This document shows positions 20,301 through 26,959 of a stretch of 64,000 nt of DNA, in pieces. The translations under genes were made by a program, and so were the position numbers. The stretch spans positions 124,001 to 188,000 of the forward strand of contig JAHDIF010000003.1 of assembly GCA_020630915.1 (NCBI GenBank), read 5' to 3'. This stretch comes from Dokdonia sp. (GTDB lineage Bacteria; Bacteroidota; Bacteroidia; Flavobacteriales; Flavobacteriaceae). Under the pieces are notes generated by a model. It ran no database searches, had not been told where the DNA came from, and worked only from the letters and a program-made list of their open reading frames with translations. The first letter of the stretch is position 1, and every line of letters begins with the position of its first letter.

Positions 20301-20980
20301 CCGTTATCACTTAGGTAGCCTGCACCAATGCCTCCTGATAGCTCTCCACTATTTAAAGAATATGACAAAGAAGCACCTGCACCAACTGATCCGACCAAAA
20401 CATTTGCATTTAAACCGACCGAAGTCTGTCCACTTGTGCTCGCTGAAAAAGATGCCCCAGCTTTTGCCACATCCCCTAAATTAGGACCTAAATTTGCTCT
20501 TACAGAGCCTGAGATACCTTTGCCTCCTCCCCAATTCATCCCAACACCAACAGTAGCAGCTGAACTCAAACCTACATCAACAGTAACGCCATAATATGTT
20601 TCGGAATTTTCGTAGGAAGTAAAATCAATCCCAACCCCTCCTTTCCAATCATCGGGAGTATTTGTGATTGACCTGTTTATTGCACCTGGATTCAGATACC
20701 AACCCAATCCGGCCCAAGAAGCGTCTAAATCTGGCGTAATTCCCGCATGATAAGATAAATTTATTGGAAAACCATCAACAGACATTAGAGGTAAAACATA
20801 GGATAAATCACCTGTAGATAGGCTTACCATGTCAGATGCATCTACAGGTTCAAATCCAGCAGCTTCTGGTGAACTAGGACCATTATTACTGGCAAGTAAA
20901 TTATAGGGTACTAAAGAATTTAAAAAATTAACTGCCAAAAATATTGCAATAAAACGATGTGATTTGTTGGTTCGTAACAT
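14378..20980 (-). CDS. Giant secreted SpvB-like protein with thrombospondin type 3 repeats
   Basis: This 2200-residue protein starts with a signal peptide (MLRTNKSHRFIAIFLAVNFL ...). An SpvB/Rhs-shell-like entry follows: GDLSYVLPLMSVDGFPINLS, then LGWYLNPGAINRSI, comparable to the GVGWSLSGLSSI part of SpvB/TcB proteins. Residues about 125-290 are a Gly/Ser/Ala-rich alternating segment that looks like amphipathic beta-hairpins. A Cys-rich patch lies near residues 1025-1120 (RCFTCGCQ, CDHPVCEKD), and a few YD-like motifs (FKYDRAGRLIKTF) near 1760. The last ~400 residues are about a dozen calcium-binding thrombospondin type 3 repeats (DSDGDGIGDACDNCP type). It lies 21 bp after a lipoprotein gene and 11 bp before an Rhs gene. 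By analogy with Tc toxins it may be the B half of a shell that the Rhs proteins complete (inference). Confidence 0.75.
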   Translation of the reverse strand: MLRTNKSHRFIAIFLAVNFLNSLVPYNLLASNNGPSSPEAAGFEPVDASDMVSLSTGDLSYVLPLMSVDGFPINLSYHAGITPDLDASWAGLGWYLNPGAINRSITNTPDDWKGGVGIDFTSYENSETYYGVTVDVGLSSAATVGVGMNWGGGKGISGSVRANLGPNLGDVAKAGASFSASTSGQTSVGLNANVLVGSVGAGASLSYSLNSGELSGGIGAGYLSDNGTFAGVGASFHSGGFSIGASVSGGYKGRESRATGARGGSVGIGSSSFSSGDMSVDTQSFAIALPLELVGLPVTLGFSKNKVKYKLKKGFLKEDWGALYANDFSNYSNETSLAGNQDGLIDYQLRTRGLDTYSTRLPQPEEEFIGDYSKDIENINFTYMGYDDYSVNAQGLGGTMRPRAFDSAIIFGKGDRTQNVDGDDIHVFWHRGENDSYGVQRKFGQENLTAAQEDDFYFYFDSQYTSSQLVNPRAIQGFSGNSFNDMLTDPTQNTVTNRASSPSFIEVYTNKQIENGYAVSRGLITPKNVSDTDRNNRAFFDPDGIGAYKITSADGKTYHFSLPVYQYERVSRSLIESDESANGVASKVKEKRQYSRYATHWLLTAVTGSDYIDNGTIANGTLNKVGEEDYGYWVELEYGKWSDGYVWRTPYENGVKNYNTNILDQVEEKDKGYYQFGRKQLYYLDKIKTRNKTALFIKDIRYDAVGKQLNFGFNNGSDGAYLQTSGGNNGLNETEDIYVREQGVSYAREYNLKLDKIVLLQTEDANLITKDNTGTLGNGLSGYARDQWHNPNWESTDFKNEYWENPSTPYIYGIHNESLVIDKNDISNSFIQDKALKVVELDHSYELARNSPSSSELASYLTQNNQGKLTLNKVHIKGRGGATYLPPYTFDYYMKSMNNLSLADIQQNSATDQAYVEAKRENIDEWGFLKGDYLGEDRVKAWSLKEIKTPTGAEIKVDYEEDRYWTEAFSRRVWNNNQLSFGINENPGNPNFLIKVKKYELGPGVNWDFRDYFEVNEKTFLDLWISRKKKRCFTCGCQLRTAHLNIQQDPNNIIDVKVEAVSADEVMLSVPKTQAQLGGQNTSYIYKTFARCDHPVCEKDKARGEHPDNYGSDNLCGWDHSVVHYKMIANKVPEDQTGGGLRVSKLITKDITNNVDYYAEYDYNFPVGHSKAGRSSGITSYSPVNGIKYVPYQSELPTPGVMYEYVTLREKSESGDFDLETEYRHHVLKPIYNIFNPNLEMEAEDSVAFEEDKIFWANVQEDYGGLNGNNSRKLQAKAIDVHLNTALIGQLKSIEVRNAFGQILQRTENEYINGTNLVNQEPNKGYVRESFNSMKTIFKTDENGLNIDNTKTKRLLSVSTKTEYNNMLKRTKTYVGNFENEVEYDDVDPLLGSFRKSTTTKADGTLQEDTRYPAYEFYPELASMVTNRSNKNMLSQQALGISRISSYGSTTWKTANASISTWSKDWEYRDIYGNIETSEIPVWRMQKSFIWKDNVDVDGAYATNLSENSLNFNWNTNTPTSTKWQNVSEITEYNHFSVPLETRDINDNYAASKMSADNTKVLVSGNARLVEMFFTSAERNLSNNQFEGGVQTEGSIVNDRSHAGSHSVLINSANQKAFEIVNPSYADRSDMRSGRYKISYWHTKQDNDDHNNLYFNGAIVPATEIVEAGCWILRNHYIDYTQGQNFALYVTNNQEGGHYFDDFRVHPVVSSINSFVYDDATDDLTYILDGNNLATAFKYDRAGRLIKTFAEVPSSGEYIGGLKVQGKNRYKYATGAASVDFYPDNINWYGCLDQIPPDDNSCPELNDPNSIDTDLDGLPDACDDDDDNDGILDVDDNCPLTPNNDQSDLDDDGIGDVCDSDSDNDGIPDDTDNCPNDPNTNQNDSDNDGIGDTCDDTPNGDADGDGVSDDIDNCIYTPNPFQIDVDGDGIGDECDNCPNTSNSNQLDSDNDGWGDLCDNCPTNHNPNQADFDDDGIGNVCDSNDSCDPDDPAFQDSDGDYVGDKCDNCPNNSNEDQVDSDGDGIGDACDNDSGCGKYDEDNDGVGNECDNCLKLYNPTQADADGDGVGDICDNCPNNINPYQEDSDGDGLGDACDLGCDTSDFDNDGIGDSCDNCPEYPNPDQTDTDGDGIGNFCDNCKGTPNEKQLDSDGDGLGDACDGDNDNDGILNENDNCPFVPNPNQTDSDGDGIGDACDTDTPQ
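14381..15590. repeat. Thrombospondin type 3 coding repeats
   Basis: Degenerate tandem DNA repeats encode the Asp-rich calcium-binding tail of the giant protein. Unit length is about 36-50 residues per pair, with CDNCP linkers. Such an array can expand or contract by slippage. Confidence 0.85.
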
Positions 20981-21001
20981 ACTTTATTTATTAAACTACA
21001 A

Positions 21002-21598
21002 TCAGTAAATAGTTGGTTGTTCTATTATTTTGTCTATTTCAAATCTGAAATTAACTTCTCCAGTTCTTAGGCCAATATCATCAATAGCAAAACGTAGGTT
21101 TTTGTTATTCCAGTAATCATTTAAATCATAAATAAATATCATAGAAGTATTTCGTGTTGTACCATACATTCTTGGATAGGAATAATCTAGTAATGGTATT
21201 GTATCTTCTTTATTCGATATGAGATTTACTTTTTTATCCATGTCAAAAGATAGCTGATTAACCAACCGTCCAAATTTATTTTGATTTTTCATAAGGCTTA
21301 ATAAATCCCTTTCCTTTGAAGACATGGTTAAGTTAAAGTAGACATATTGCCCATACTTATTTCTAAGACTGTCAATTTCTTTTGGAGTTGCGTCTTTATT
21401 TCTTATTTCTTGAGCCACTAGTAAATCTGTTGGTTTATACAATAAACTAAAATCAACTCCATTCACAGATTTTTCTTGTAAATAACCATTGTCAGGATTC
21501 TTGATATACAACCATAATTGTTCTTCATTCTCAAACTCTTTTGAGCCACAGCAACAGAAGACTAATATAATTAGGGTAGAAAAAATAAATTTATTCAC
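21002..21598 (-). CDS. Lipoprotein of the Rhs operon
   Basis: This 198-residue protein has a lipoprotein signal (MNKFIFSTLIILVFCCCG) with three adjacent cysteines at the lipobox. The mature part begins SKEFENEEQLWLYIKNPDNG and is otherwise not recognised; the C-terminal half (SMIFIYDLNDYW, RFAIDDIG) looks like a beta domain. Its start overlaps the end of the OmpH-like chaperone gene by 8 bp, and it ends 21 bp before the giant SpvB-like gene, so translation is probably coupled. It could anchor or escort the giant protein in the periplasm; this is inference from position. Confidence 0.55.
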   Translation of the reverse strand: MNKFIFSTLIILVFCCCGSKEFENEEQLWLYIKNPDNGYLQEKSVNGVDFSLLYKPTDLLVAQEIRNKDATPKEIDSLRNKYGQYVYFNLTMSSKERDLLSLMKNQNKFGRLVNQLSFDMDKKVNLISNKEDTIPLLDYSYPRMYGTTRNTSMIFIYDLNDYWNNKNLRFAIDDIGLRTGEVNFRFEIDKIIEQPTIY

Positions 21599-22124
21599 CT
21601 TTAAATGACTTGTTTAATTTTTCTAGAATTTCATCCGTTAAGTCTGCACTTTCATCTGCATACATGATTGTGCCTGACCCAGTAGCGCCAAGAATAATGC
21701 TATATCCATTTTCCTTGCCATATTCTTTCACAAAATCATTGATGTCATTCACTACAGTTTGGGTTACTTTTTGATCTTCCTCTTTTAATTGTTTCTGAAT
21801 AGCTTGTTGATAGGCATTTAACTGTTGCTGCTTGTTTCCTAAAAGTTCTTGTTTCAGTGCCAACTCTTTCTTACTCATCCCAGAGCGCTCTTTTTCATAA
21901 ACTTTTAGTTCTTTTTGCCAATCTCCTAAAAGGCTATCAACATTCGCATTCATAGATGCCGCTTTTTTTTCAAACTCTGATCGAACTACCGCTGTTCGCT
22001 CATAACCATCCAAAAGTTTATTGACATCTACGTAAACTTGTTGGTTATTATTTTTAAAATAAAAGAAGGAAATAATACTAATGATTAGGGCTATTATAGC
22101 TAGAGGGAATGATAGTTTTTGCAT
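21591..22124 (-). CDS. OmpH/Skp-like periplasmic chaperone
   Basis: This 177-residue protein has an N-terminal membrane anchor/signal (FPLAIIALIISIISFFYF). It then has YVDVNKLLDGYERTAVVRSE and a long charged coiled coil with many Gln/Lys/Glu. It ends in NGYSIILGATGSGTIMYADE and LTDEILEKLN. This is the hallmark of OmpH/Skp proteins, where YVDxxKL and the ILxxxxxxIxYAD segment form the trimer body and the coiled coil forms the tentacles that hold unfolded outer-membrane clients. It is the first gene of the Rhs operon, overlapping the next by 8 bp. That suggests a dedicated chaperone for the huge secreted toxin proteins. Confidence 0.8.
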   Translation of the reverse strand: MQKLSFPLAIIALIISIISFFYFKNNNQQVYVDVNKLLDGYERTAVVRSEFEKKAASMNANVDSLLGDWQKELKVYEKERSGMSKKELALKQELLGNKQQQLNAYQQAIQKQLKEEDQKVTQTVVNDINDFVKEYGKENGYSIILGATGSGTIMYADESADLTDEILEKLNKSFKGE

Positions 22125-22213
22125 TAATGATGGTTGATAGTTATTTAATACGATATTTAAGATGTTTTATTATTTCACTTTTGTGCTGAAATTGTAATCA
22201 CATAAATACCAAT

Positions 22214-22244
22214 CAAATATGCAATTAAAAGCAAGAATATGCAA
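22214..22244 (-). promoter_or_regulatory. Candidate flavobacterial promoter of the Rhs operon
   Basis: On the minus strand a TTG (22244-22242) is followed, 20 bp on, by CATATTTG (22221-22214), one mismatch from the Bacteroidota -7 consensus TAnnTTTG. The leader to the ATG at 22124 would be about 85 nt. Confidence 0.4.
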
Positions 22245-22249
22245 AAAGT

Positions 22250-22279
22250 GTATTGGAAAATTTATAAATTTTCCAATAC
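22250..22279. promoter_or_regulatory. 30-bp perfect palindrome next to the Rhs promoter
   Basis: GTATTGGAAAATTTA is followed immediately by its exact reverse complement. It lies 5 bp upstream of the -33 element of the candidate promoter, a position suited to an operator or activator site. Read as RNA on the minus strand it would form a 13-bp stem followed by ACTTTTTGC, so it could instead be a terminator for the ATPase gene upstream. Confidence 0.6.
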
Positions 22280-22332
22280 TATGTGATGGTTTGATAAAAA
22301 TTCGCAAAACCATTATTTCGTTTTACAACTAA

Positions 22333-22644
22333 TTAGAGCAGAATAGACATACTGGTGCTTAGTCTCTTTTCAAAATCATTGCCAGTAATAAAGAATCCAG
22401 CAATATAACTTCCGAACTCTATGGATGAGTTAGTTGTACTACCTATCAGTCCAACCTATTGTAAGCTCTATAATTAAATCAATTTGAATAATGTATTGAA
22501 GTCTAAAACAAATCTTTGATTAGCTTCATAATTTGGCGACCCTAAATTTAGAAAATGTGGTGCATTCTTTCCAGAGTAAATAACTTCATTGGTTAAAAAT
22601 AGGAGAGGTAAGCCCATCTTCATTGGCTTAATAAATGGCTCAGT
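22333..22644 (-). pseudogene. Frameshifted gene remnant (beta-rich protein, C-terminal part)
   Basis: Minus-strand translation gives coding-like fragments in successive frames. EPFIKPMKMGLPLLFLTNEV and a following NLGSPNYEANQRFVLDFNTLF end at a stop at 22474-22476. IDLIIELTIGWTDR follows in the next frame, then STTNSSIEFGSYIAGFFI up to a stop at 22333-22335. Joined, they read as the end of a beta-rich, barrel-like protein broken by at least two small indels. The family is not identified. This is the only content seen in the 568-bp interval 22125-22692 besides the promoter and palindrome. Confidence 0.45.
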
Positions 22645-22692
22645 TTACTTTGTTGTTTTTTGTTTCGTAAATCAACACTTTTAATAAGTTTA

Positions 22693-25290
22693 TTATTTTA
22701 ATTTTATATCAAGCTTTTGTAAGATTTTCTGGGCATCATAATGTTCGGGAATTTCTTTTAGAATTTCAGCAGATATTTTGGCGGCATATTCTTTTTGGCC
22801 GTTATGTAGATATATCCAACCTAAATTGCTTTTATCGTCATTATTTATTGATTGAATACTATTTTTTTTAGTGCATAATTCTATGATAGCGTCGGATAGT
22901 AGTTTTTTCTCATCGCTATTTCGCAAAATTCTTAATCTAAGTAAGTGTGTATATCTCTTGAGTAAATTACTTAATTCTATATGAGAAGATTGTTCTACAT
23001 TACACAGATTTATAATTGAATTAATCTCCGCCACGTAGTCTTTTTTGTTTTTAAAGAGTTTAATAAGACTTTTCCAAGCAATTATCGATTGGCTATCTTC
23101 AACAGCAGCAATGTATTTGTTGTAAGATTCGATAGCATCGTCTATAAAATTAAATTCCTCCAAAAGAGTAGAGTAAAGAAGATAAGTTTTAGGTCTTTTA
23201 AATGATAAATATTCCATCATTGGAATAAACTTATCAATTTGCTCGGTACCAGCAGATATATCCTTTGCAACTTCCTGAAAGAATTTAGAAATTCTATCAT
23301 CTATTCCACTTTCTAGCTCAGTATTTCTACCAACTCCGAATTTCATTAGAATAGAAATGTCTTTTTTAATTGCAAACTGGTGTATATCAGTTTTGAGTTT
23401 TTTTTCAGCAAATAATTGCGCACTAATTGGTAAACTCAATAGGATGTCTTTCTTATGAGTTTCAGTTTTATCAATGAGAGAAAATTTGTACAGTTCATCT
23501 ATTGCTAGTTCTACATTAATTCTTTCCTCTATTGTTGATTTCAAAACAGCTTCGATTGCTATCTTCGGAATAGAGCTCCTCCAAGATCCTAAAGTTAGAA
23601 ATACTCTCTTAGCTGCGGCTGATAATTGTTTATATGTTCTTTCAAAAAGGGCTTGTAATAAATTTTCTTGATCAGCCATTATCCTTTTAATATCGCCTAA
23701 CTTTCCTTCGTTAGCCACTTGACCAAGTAAGATTTTAGCTACATAGGGATGTCCTGAAGATTCTTCATATAATTGGTCGATATATCTTGCTGTAACAAGG
23801 TGATTAATATGGAGTTTCGTACTAATATTTGTTATTAATTCATTAAACTCGGCATATTCCATACCACCAACACTTATAGGATAGTCAGCTTTGAACTCAT
23901 TCATTCTAGAAGTTATCAATACTTTATTTGGTAAACGTATGTGTGTGTCTAACCAATTGAACATACTGAATTGATCTACTACAGTTTCAAAATTATCGAA
24001 TACAAAGAGTGAGCTTGTAGTTTTATCTTGAAGACTTTGTTTAAATAGTTCTATTTTTTTCTCTTCTTTAAGTTTCGGGTCTTGAGGCCCTATGAGTTTA
24101 CTGAAGACATTAACTACATCTTTAATGTCTAGAATATCAGGCTGAACTTGTTTAGCCCCTAAAGACATTAAATCGATATCCCTTGAACTAAACCAAAATA
24201 TATTTTCAAATCTATTTTTGGAGCAGAAATCTTTGAGAACTTTGAGAGCAAGCGTTGTTTTACCTATACCTCCTCTTCCGATAAGAGTAATTATTGGGTG
24301 CCTTTCATTTTGTAAAATTGTTTGTAATTCTGTTTCTAACGAGGATCTATTAATGTAAACAGCTTGGTTTTCTGGAATGTTTGTAAAACAATTTCCTACT
24401 ACTTTTAATTGTTCGAGTCCTTTAGTCTCGCTTTGAGGTAACGTTCCAGGTGGAGTTAAGTACTTTTCTCCTTCCTTTATGAGCTTAGTTCCTGTCGAAT
24501 ATGACAAAGTTTCAAAAGATTGTCGTTTAAATGAACCGTTGGGGAAGTAGAACTCATTTAATTGGTCATCTGTAAAAATAAGATCAACCTTTATAGGCTC
24601 ATTTATAAAAGTATAAATACCCCTTTCCAAACTACTTTTGCTTCCCGCGGAAGTAGTTAAGTATGCAAAATTATCGATATTCTCAGATATTGGAGAAACT
24701 AAATATTTGCCAGAAAGATTTTGACTTAAGAATGCCCATTGTAATTTAAAAGGTGAAAATTGCTCACATATACTTTTAATTGATGGAGCCAGATTTTTAT
24801 TTATTTTAGCGGCTACATCAATAGTAATCGCACCGTGGCCCCGAGTTTTATTTCGAAGAGCAGCGAAGTAACCAAACCAAGTTTTTAGTTGTAATTTATT
24901 AGCTCTTACTTCAGGATCTTGACCAATAATTTCAAGACACTCTAACATTGAGGTTACTGAAATATTTTGCCAATCGTTTCTTGAGGTCTTATCATTCAAT
25001 TCTTTAGAATATTTGTTATACTCAATTTTCATTTCTTGAGAAGATGGACCTGTTAAAAGCTCATCTAGACTACTACTCCAATCGCCAATCCCATTAGCTC
25101 GTACTAATTTGTAAAGTTGAGTGTATTTATAATTTTTTTGAGATTCACCAAGGCCTGAAAGCATAAATAGACACGTAGCTTTAGTTAAGACCTCACCTAG
25201 ATACATTAGACTATTAAAATAAGTTATTTCGGAGTCTTGTTTATCTAACTCTATCCTATCCCAAACTTTTTGAAGTAATTGATTTTCCAA
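22693..25290 (-). CDS. HEPN-STAND NTPase with TPR-like C-terminus, candidate antiviral defence protein
   Basis: This 865-residue protein is in three parts. Residues about 1-190 are helical and contain LRNKTRGHGA near residue 147-155, matching the RNx(4-6)H active-site motif of HEPN ribonucleases. Residues about 320-560 are a STAND/NB-ARC-type ATPase: Walker A GRGGIGKTT (about 336-344), Walker B LFVFDNFETV, and sensor KVLITSRM. The rest is helical, with TPR-like repeats that could sense a trigger (WIYLHNGQKEYAAKI near the end). STAND ATPases with nuclease effectors act as single-gene antiviral systems in bacteria (Avs-type; family knowledge). The frame begins with a TTG at 25290 because an in-frame stop lies just upstream; the next ATG is at 25206. 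It abuts a dead HsdS fragment. Confidence 0.75.
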   Translation of the reverse strand: MENQLLQKVWDRIELDKQDSEITYFNSLMYLGEVLTKATCLFMLSGLGESQKNYKYTQLYKLVRANGIGDWSSSLDELLTGPSSQEMKIEYNKYSKELNDKTSRNDWQNISVTSMLECLEIIGQDPEVRANKLQLKTWFGYFAALRNKTRGHGAITIDVAAKINKNLAPSIKSICEQFSPFKLQWAFLSQNLSGKYLVSPISENIDNFAYLTTSAGSKSSLERGIYTFINEPIKVDLIFTDDQLNEFYFPNGSFKRQSFETLSYSTGTKLIKEGEKYLTPPGTLPQSETKGLEQLKVVGNCFTNIPENQAVYINRSSLETELQTILQNERHPIITLIGRGGIGKTTLALKVLKDFCSKNRFENIFWFSSRDIDLMSLGAKQVQPDILDIKDVVNVFSKLIGPQDPKLKEEKKIELFKQSLQDKTTSSLFVFDNFETVVDQFSMFNWLDTHIRLPNKVLITSRMNEFKADYPISVGGMEYAEFNELITNISTKLHINHLVTARYIDQLYEESSGHPYVAKILLGQVANEGKLGDIKRIMADQENLLQALFERTYKQLSAAAKRVFLTLGSWRSSIPKIAIEAVLKSTIEERINVELAIDELYKFSLIDKTETHKKDILLSLPISAQLFAEKKLKTDIHQFAIKKDISILMKFGVGRNTELESGIDDRISKFFQEVAKDISAGTEQIDKFIPMMEYLSFKRPKTYLLYSTLLEEFNFIDDAIESYNKYIAAVEDSQSIIAWKSLIKLFKNKKDYVAEINSIINLCNVEQSSHIELSNLLKRYTHLLRLRILRNSDEKKLLSDAIIELCTKKNSIQSINNDDKSNLGWIYLHNGQKEYAAKISAEILKEIPEHYDAQKILQKLDIKLK

Positions 25291-25306
25291 TATATTTTTG
25301 TTTTTT

Positions 25307-25381
25307 TTATTTTAACGTCACCTGCCCATTCATCAACATAGGCAATAACCAATCACATAAAGAAGCTAATTCTCTGTTTTT
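25307..25381 (-). pseudogene. 3' remnant of a type I restriction specificity gene (hsdS)
   Basis: The minus strand reads NRELASLCDWLLPMLMNGQV then TLK and a stop. This is the characteristic C-terminal helix end of Bacteroidota HsdS proteins (usual form LRDWLLPMLMNGQV). The frame is closed upstream by TGA at 25384-25382; shifting one base at the A-run restores a plausible IEK. Only about 24 codons survive. It lies 17 bp upstream of the start codon of the HEPN-STAND gene, whose expression region it may now provide. Confidence 0.65.
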
Positions 25382-25689
25382 TCAATCTATTAACAATTAT
25401 CTTTTTGCAGTCTTAAAAGAGATATACTCATAGCCTAACTGTGTAAGGTGAAGTATTGATGGGATTTTTACTTTGGAATCTTCGATAAAGGGCAAGTTTC
25501 TTGATGATTAGCTTAATTTAAGTTCGTAAGATAATAACAAATGCGAATTATTGAATGCGGAAAGACATAAAATTCTAGAAATCTATAATCATATAATAAT
25601 AGATTTATAGAAATCTGTAAATCAATAAATTATCAATTAATTAAAGGAGAATTTTGGATGTTATATTTAGACTTCAAAATAACCTACCG
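25382..25689. other. Gene-free AT-rich interval
   Basis: No convincing reading frame, RNA gene or hairpin was found. It holds short A/T repeats around 25575-25640 (ATAGATTTATAGAAATC-like). It probably contains decayed upstream hsdS sequence and the promoter of the phosphatase-like pseudogene. Confidence 0.4.
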
Positions 25690-26020
25690 ATGAAACTTTT
25701 ATTTATTTACTCTGTTAACAAGCAAAGATCTAAAACTGCAGAAGATTATTTTTGCTGAGGAGTATCCTGATTATCAATTTTTTTTGAGCGCAGGTACGAA
25801 CATCAAGATTTGCCGCCAGGAAGGAACAACTGAGTTAACAGAGAAACTTTTAGATTGGGCAGACGGGGTGTATGTGATGGAAACTAAACATCTAGATCAA
25901 ATTAAAAAACATACAGGTTCGAGGTATTATTCTAAGATTAAGGTTCTGGATATACCTGATATTTATAAGTATTATGATAAAAGGTTTATTCAGCTGTTAC
26001 AAATAAAGTTAATGCTTTAA
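25690..26020 (+). pseudogene. Frameshifted low-molecular-weight tyrosine-phosphatase-like gene (COG4551-type)
   Basis: From the ATG at 25690 the frame reads MKLLFIYSVNKQRSKTAEDYF, then hits TGA at 25756. Dropping one T from the T-run at 25749-25753 continues as AEEYPDYQFFLSAGTNIK and on through LLDWADGVYVMETKHLDQI and KVLDIPDIYKYYD to 26020. This gives 109 residues, the normal size of predicted tyrosine phosphatases with the pattern CSxNxxRSxTAE ... SAGT ... WADxxxVMExKH ... LDIPDxYxYMD. The nucleophilic Cys of that pattern is Tyr here (IYSVNKQRS), so even the repaired protein should not be catalytic. A shorter frame from 25784 begins at a TTG inside FFLSAGT and is not the true start. Confidence 0.7.
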
Positions 26021-26081
26021 AACATTTTATTAAATTTAATACTTTGTGAAAAAGGATTAGTCTTCATTTTAATTTATAGTT

Positions 26082-26543
26082 ATGCTCATTAAAGAAAAAT
26101 ACGATCAATTACGAATGATAGATGAAGATTATCTCCTTATTCAACAAGAATATTCACCTACTGAAGTATTTCTAGAAATCACAGGATTTCTTAATCTAGC
26201 TTTCCCTAGTTGGAAATTAAATAGTGGGCTAGGAGCAGGAGCTTCTGAATTTATGTTGAGATTTATAAATCAGTACGAGTATGATTTTTATGAGATTAAT
26301 CAAAGAGAGGCTCTCATTAATCTCTATTTAGATATTGCAGAGCAATATTCTATTTCCAGAGAATTCTTTTACGGGGCATTTGTTAATCTGTCATCTAAAG
26401 AAGTGGTAGAAATGAGTCCAGATGAGTTTGAATTGTATTTTGATAAAGACCTTGATGCGATTACAGATGGTGAGTTAGATCAATGCTTTACACGTTACCT
26501 TAATGATCACTTAAATTTAGCTCCCTTTACGTTTGAATTTTAG
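26082..26543 (+). CDS. Hypothetical acidic protein
   Basis: This 153-residue protein is acidic and mostly helical, with no signal peptide or membrane segment (for example YLLIQQEYSPTEVFLEITGF and SREFFYGAFVNL). I do not recognise the family. It is convergent with the gene at 26527-26931, overlapping by 17 bp at the 3' ends, and follows the phosphatase-like pseudogene by 61 bp on the same strand. It may be cargo at the left end of the mobilizable element. Confidence 0.5.
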   Translation: MLIKEKYDQLRMIDEDYLLIQQEYSPTEVFLEITGFLNLAFPSWKLNSGLGAGASEFMLRFINQYEYDFYEINQREALINLYLDIAEQYSISREFFYGAFVNLSSKEVVEMSPDEFELYFDKDLDAITDGELDQCFTRYLNDHLNLAPFTFEF

Positions 26544-26931
26544 ATGCAAAAAGAAAAGGAAATGTGTGATATGTGGTCTCTAATTCAGAGAGGCTAATGT
26601 CTTCTGATTTATAGTATAAAGTGCGAAGCATTATAATTGAAACTGCGATATTAATTTCTCTTTTATCGATATCGTAGTTAGTAGAATGGAATGCAGTTGT
26701 ATTAAGGCGCTCCTCTTTTGCTTCTGCCTCATTATGAGCATAGAACACTTCTAATTCATAAAGTTCATCTTCTAACTCTAATTGGCTTAACTCAATATTT
26801 TTAATAGTTAGATCATACCATAAAGTATCGTTATACTTGATATTTGGGTGCTCGAAGTAACCTTTCTCATTAATTTTTGATTCGTTGGCAATTTTTCTAA
26901 TTTGATTTAATATCACGTTCATAATTTTCAA
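26527..26931 (-). CDS. Hypothetical helical protein
   Basis: This protein of up to 134 residues (starts at Met1 or Met4, MNVILNQIRK) is rich in Glu and Lys, with LEDELYELEVFYAHNEAEAK suggesting a coiled-coil stretch. No known motif was recognised. Its 3' end overlaps the convergent gene at 26082-26543. It lies between that gene and a large nested inverted repeat, on the same strand as the mobilization genes. Confidence 0.5.
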   Translation of the reverse strand: MKIMNVILNQIRKIANESKINEKGYFEHPNIKYNDTLWYDLTIKNIELSQLELEDELYELEVFYAHNEAEAKEERLNTTAFHSTNYDIDKREINIAVSIIMLRTLYYKSEDISLSELETTYHTFPFLFASKIQT

Positions 26932-26959
26932 TTAAAAAAGCGCGGAACTGAACTTACAA

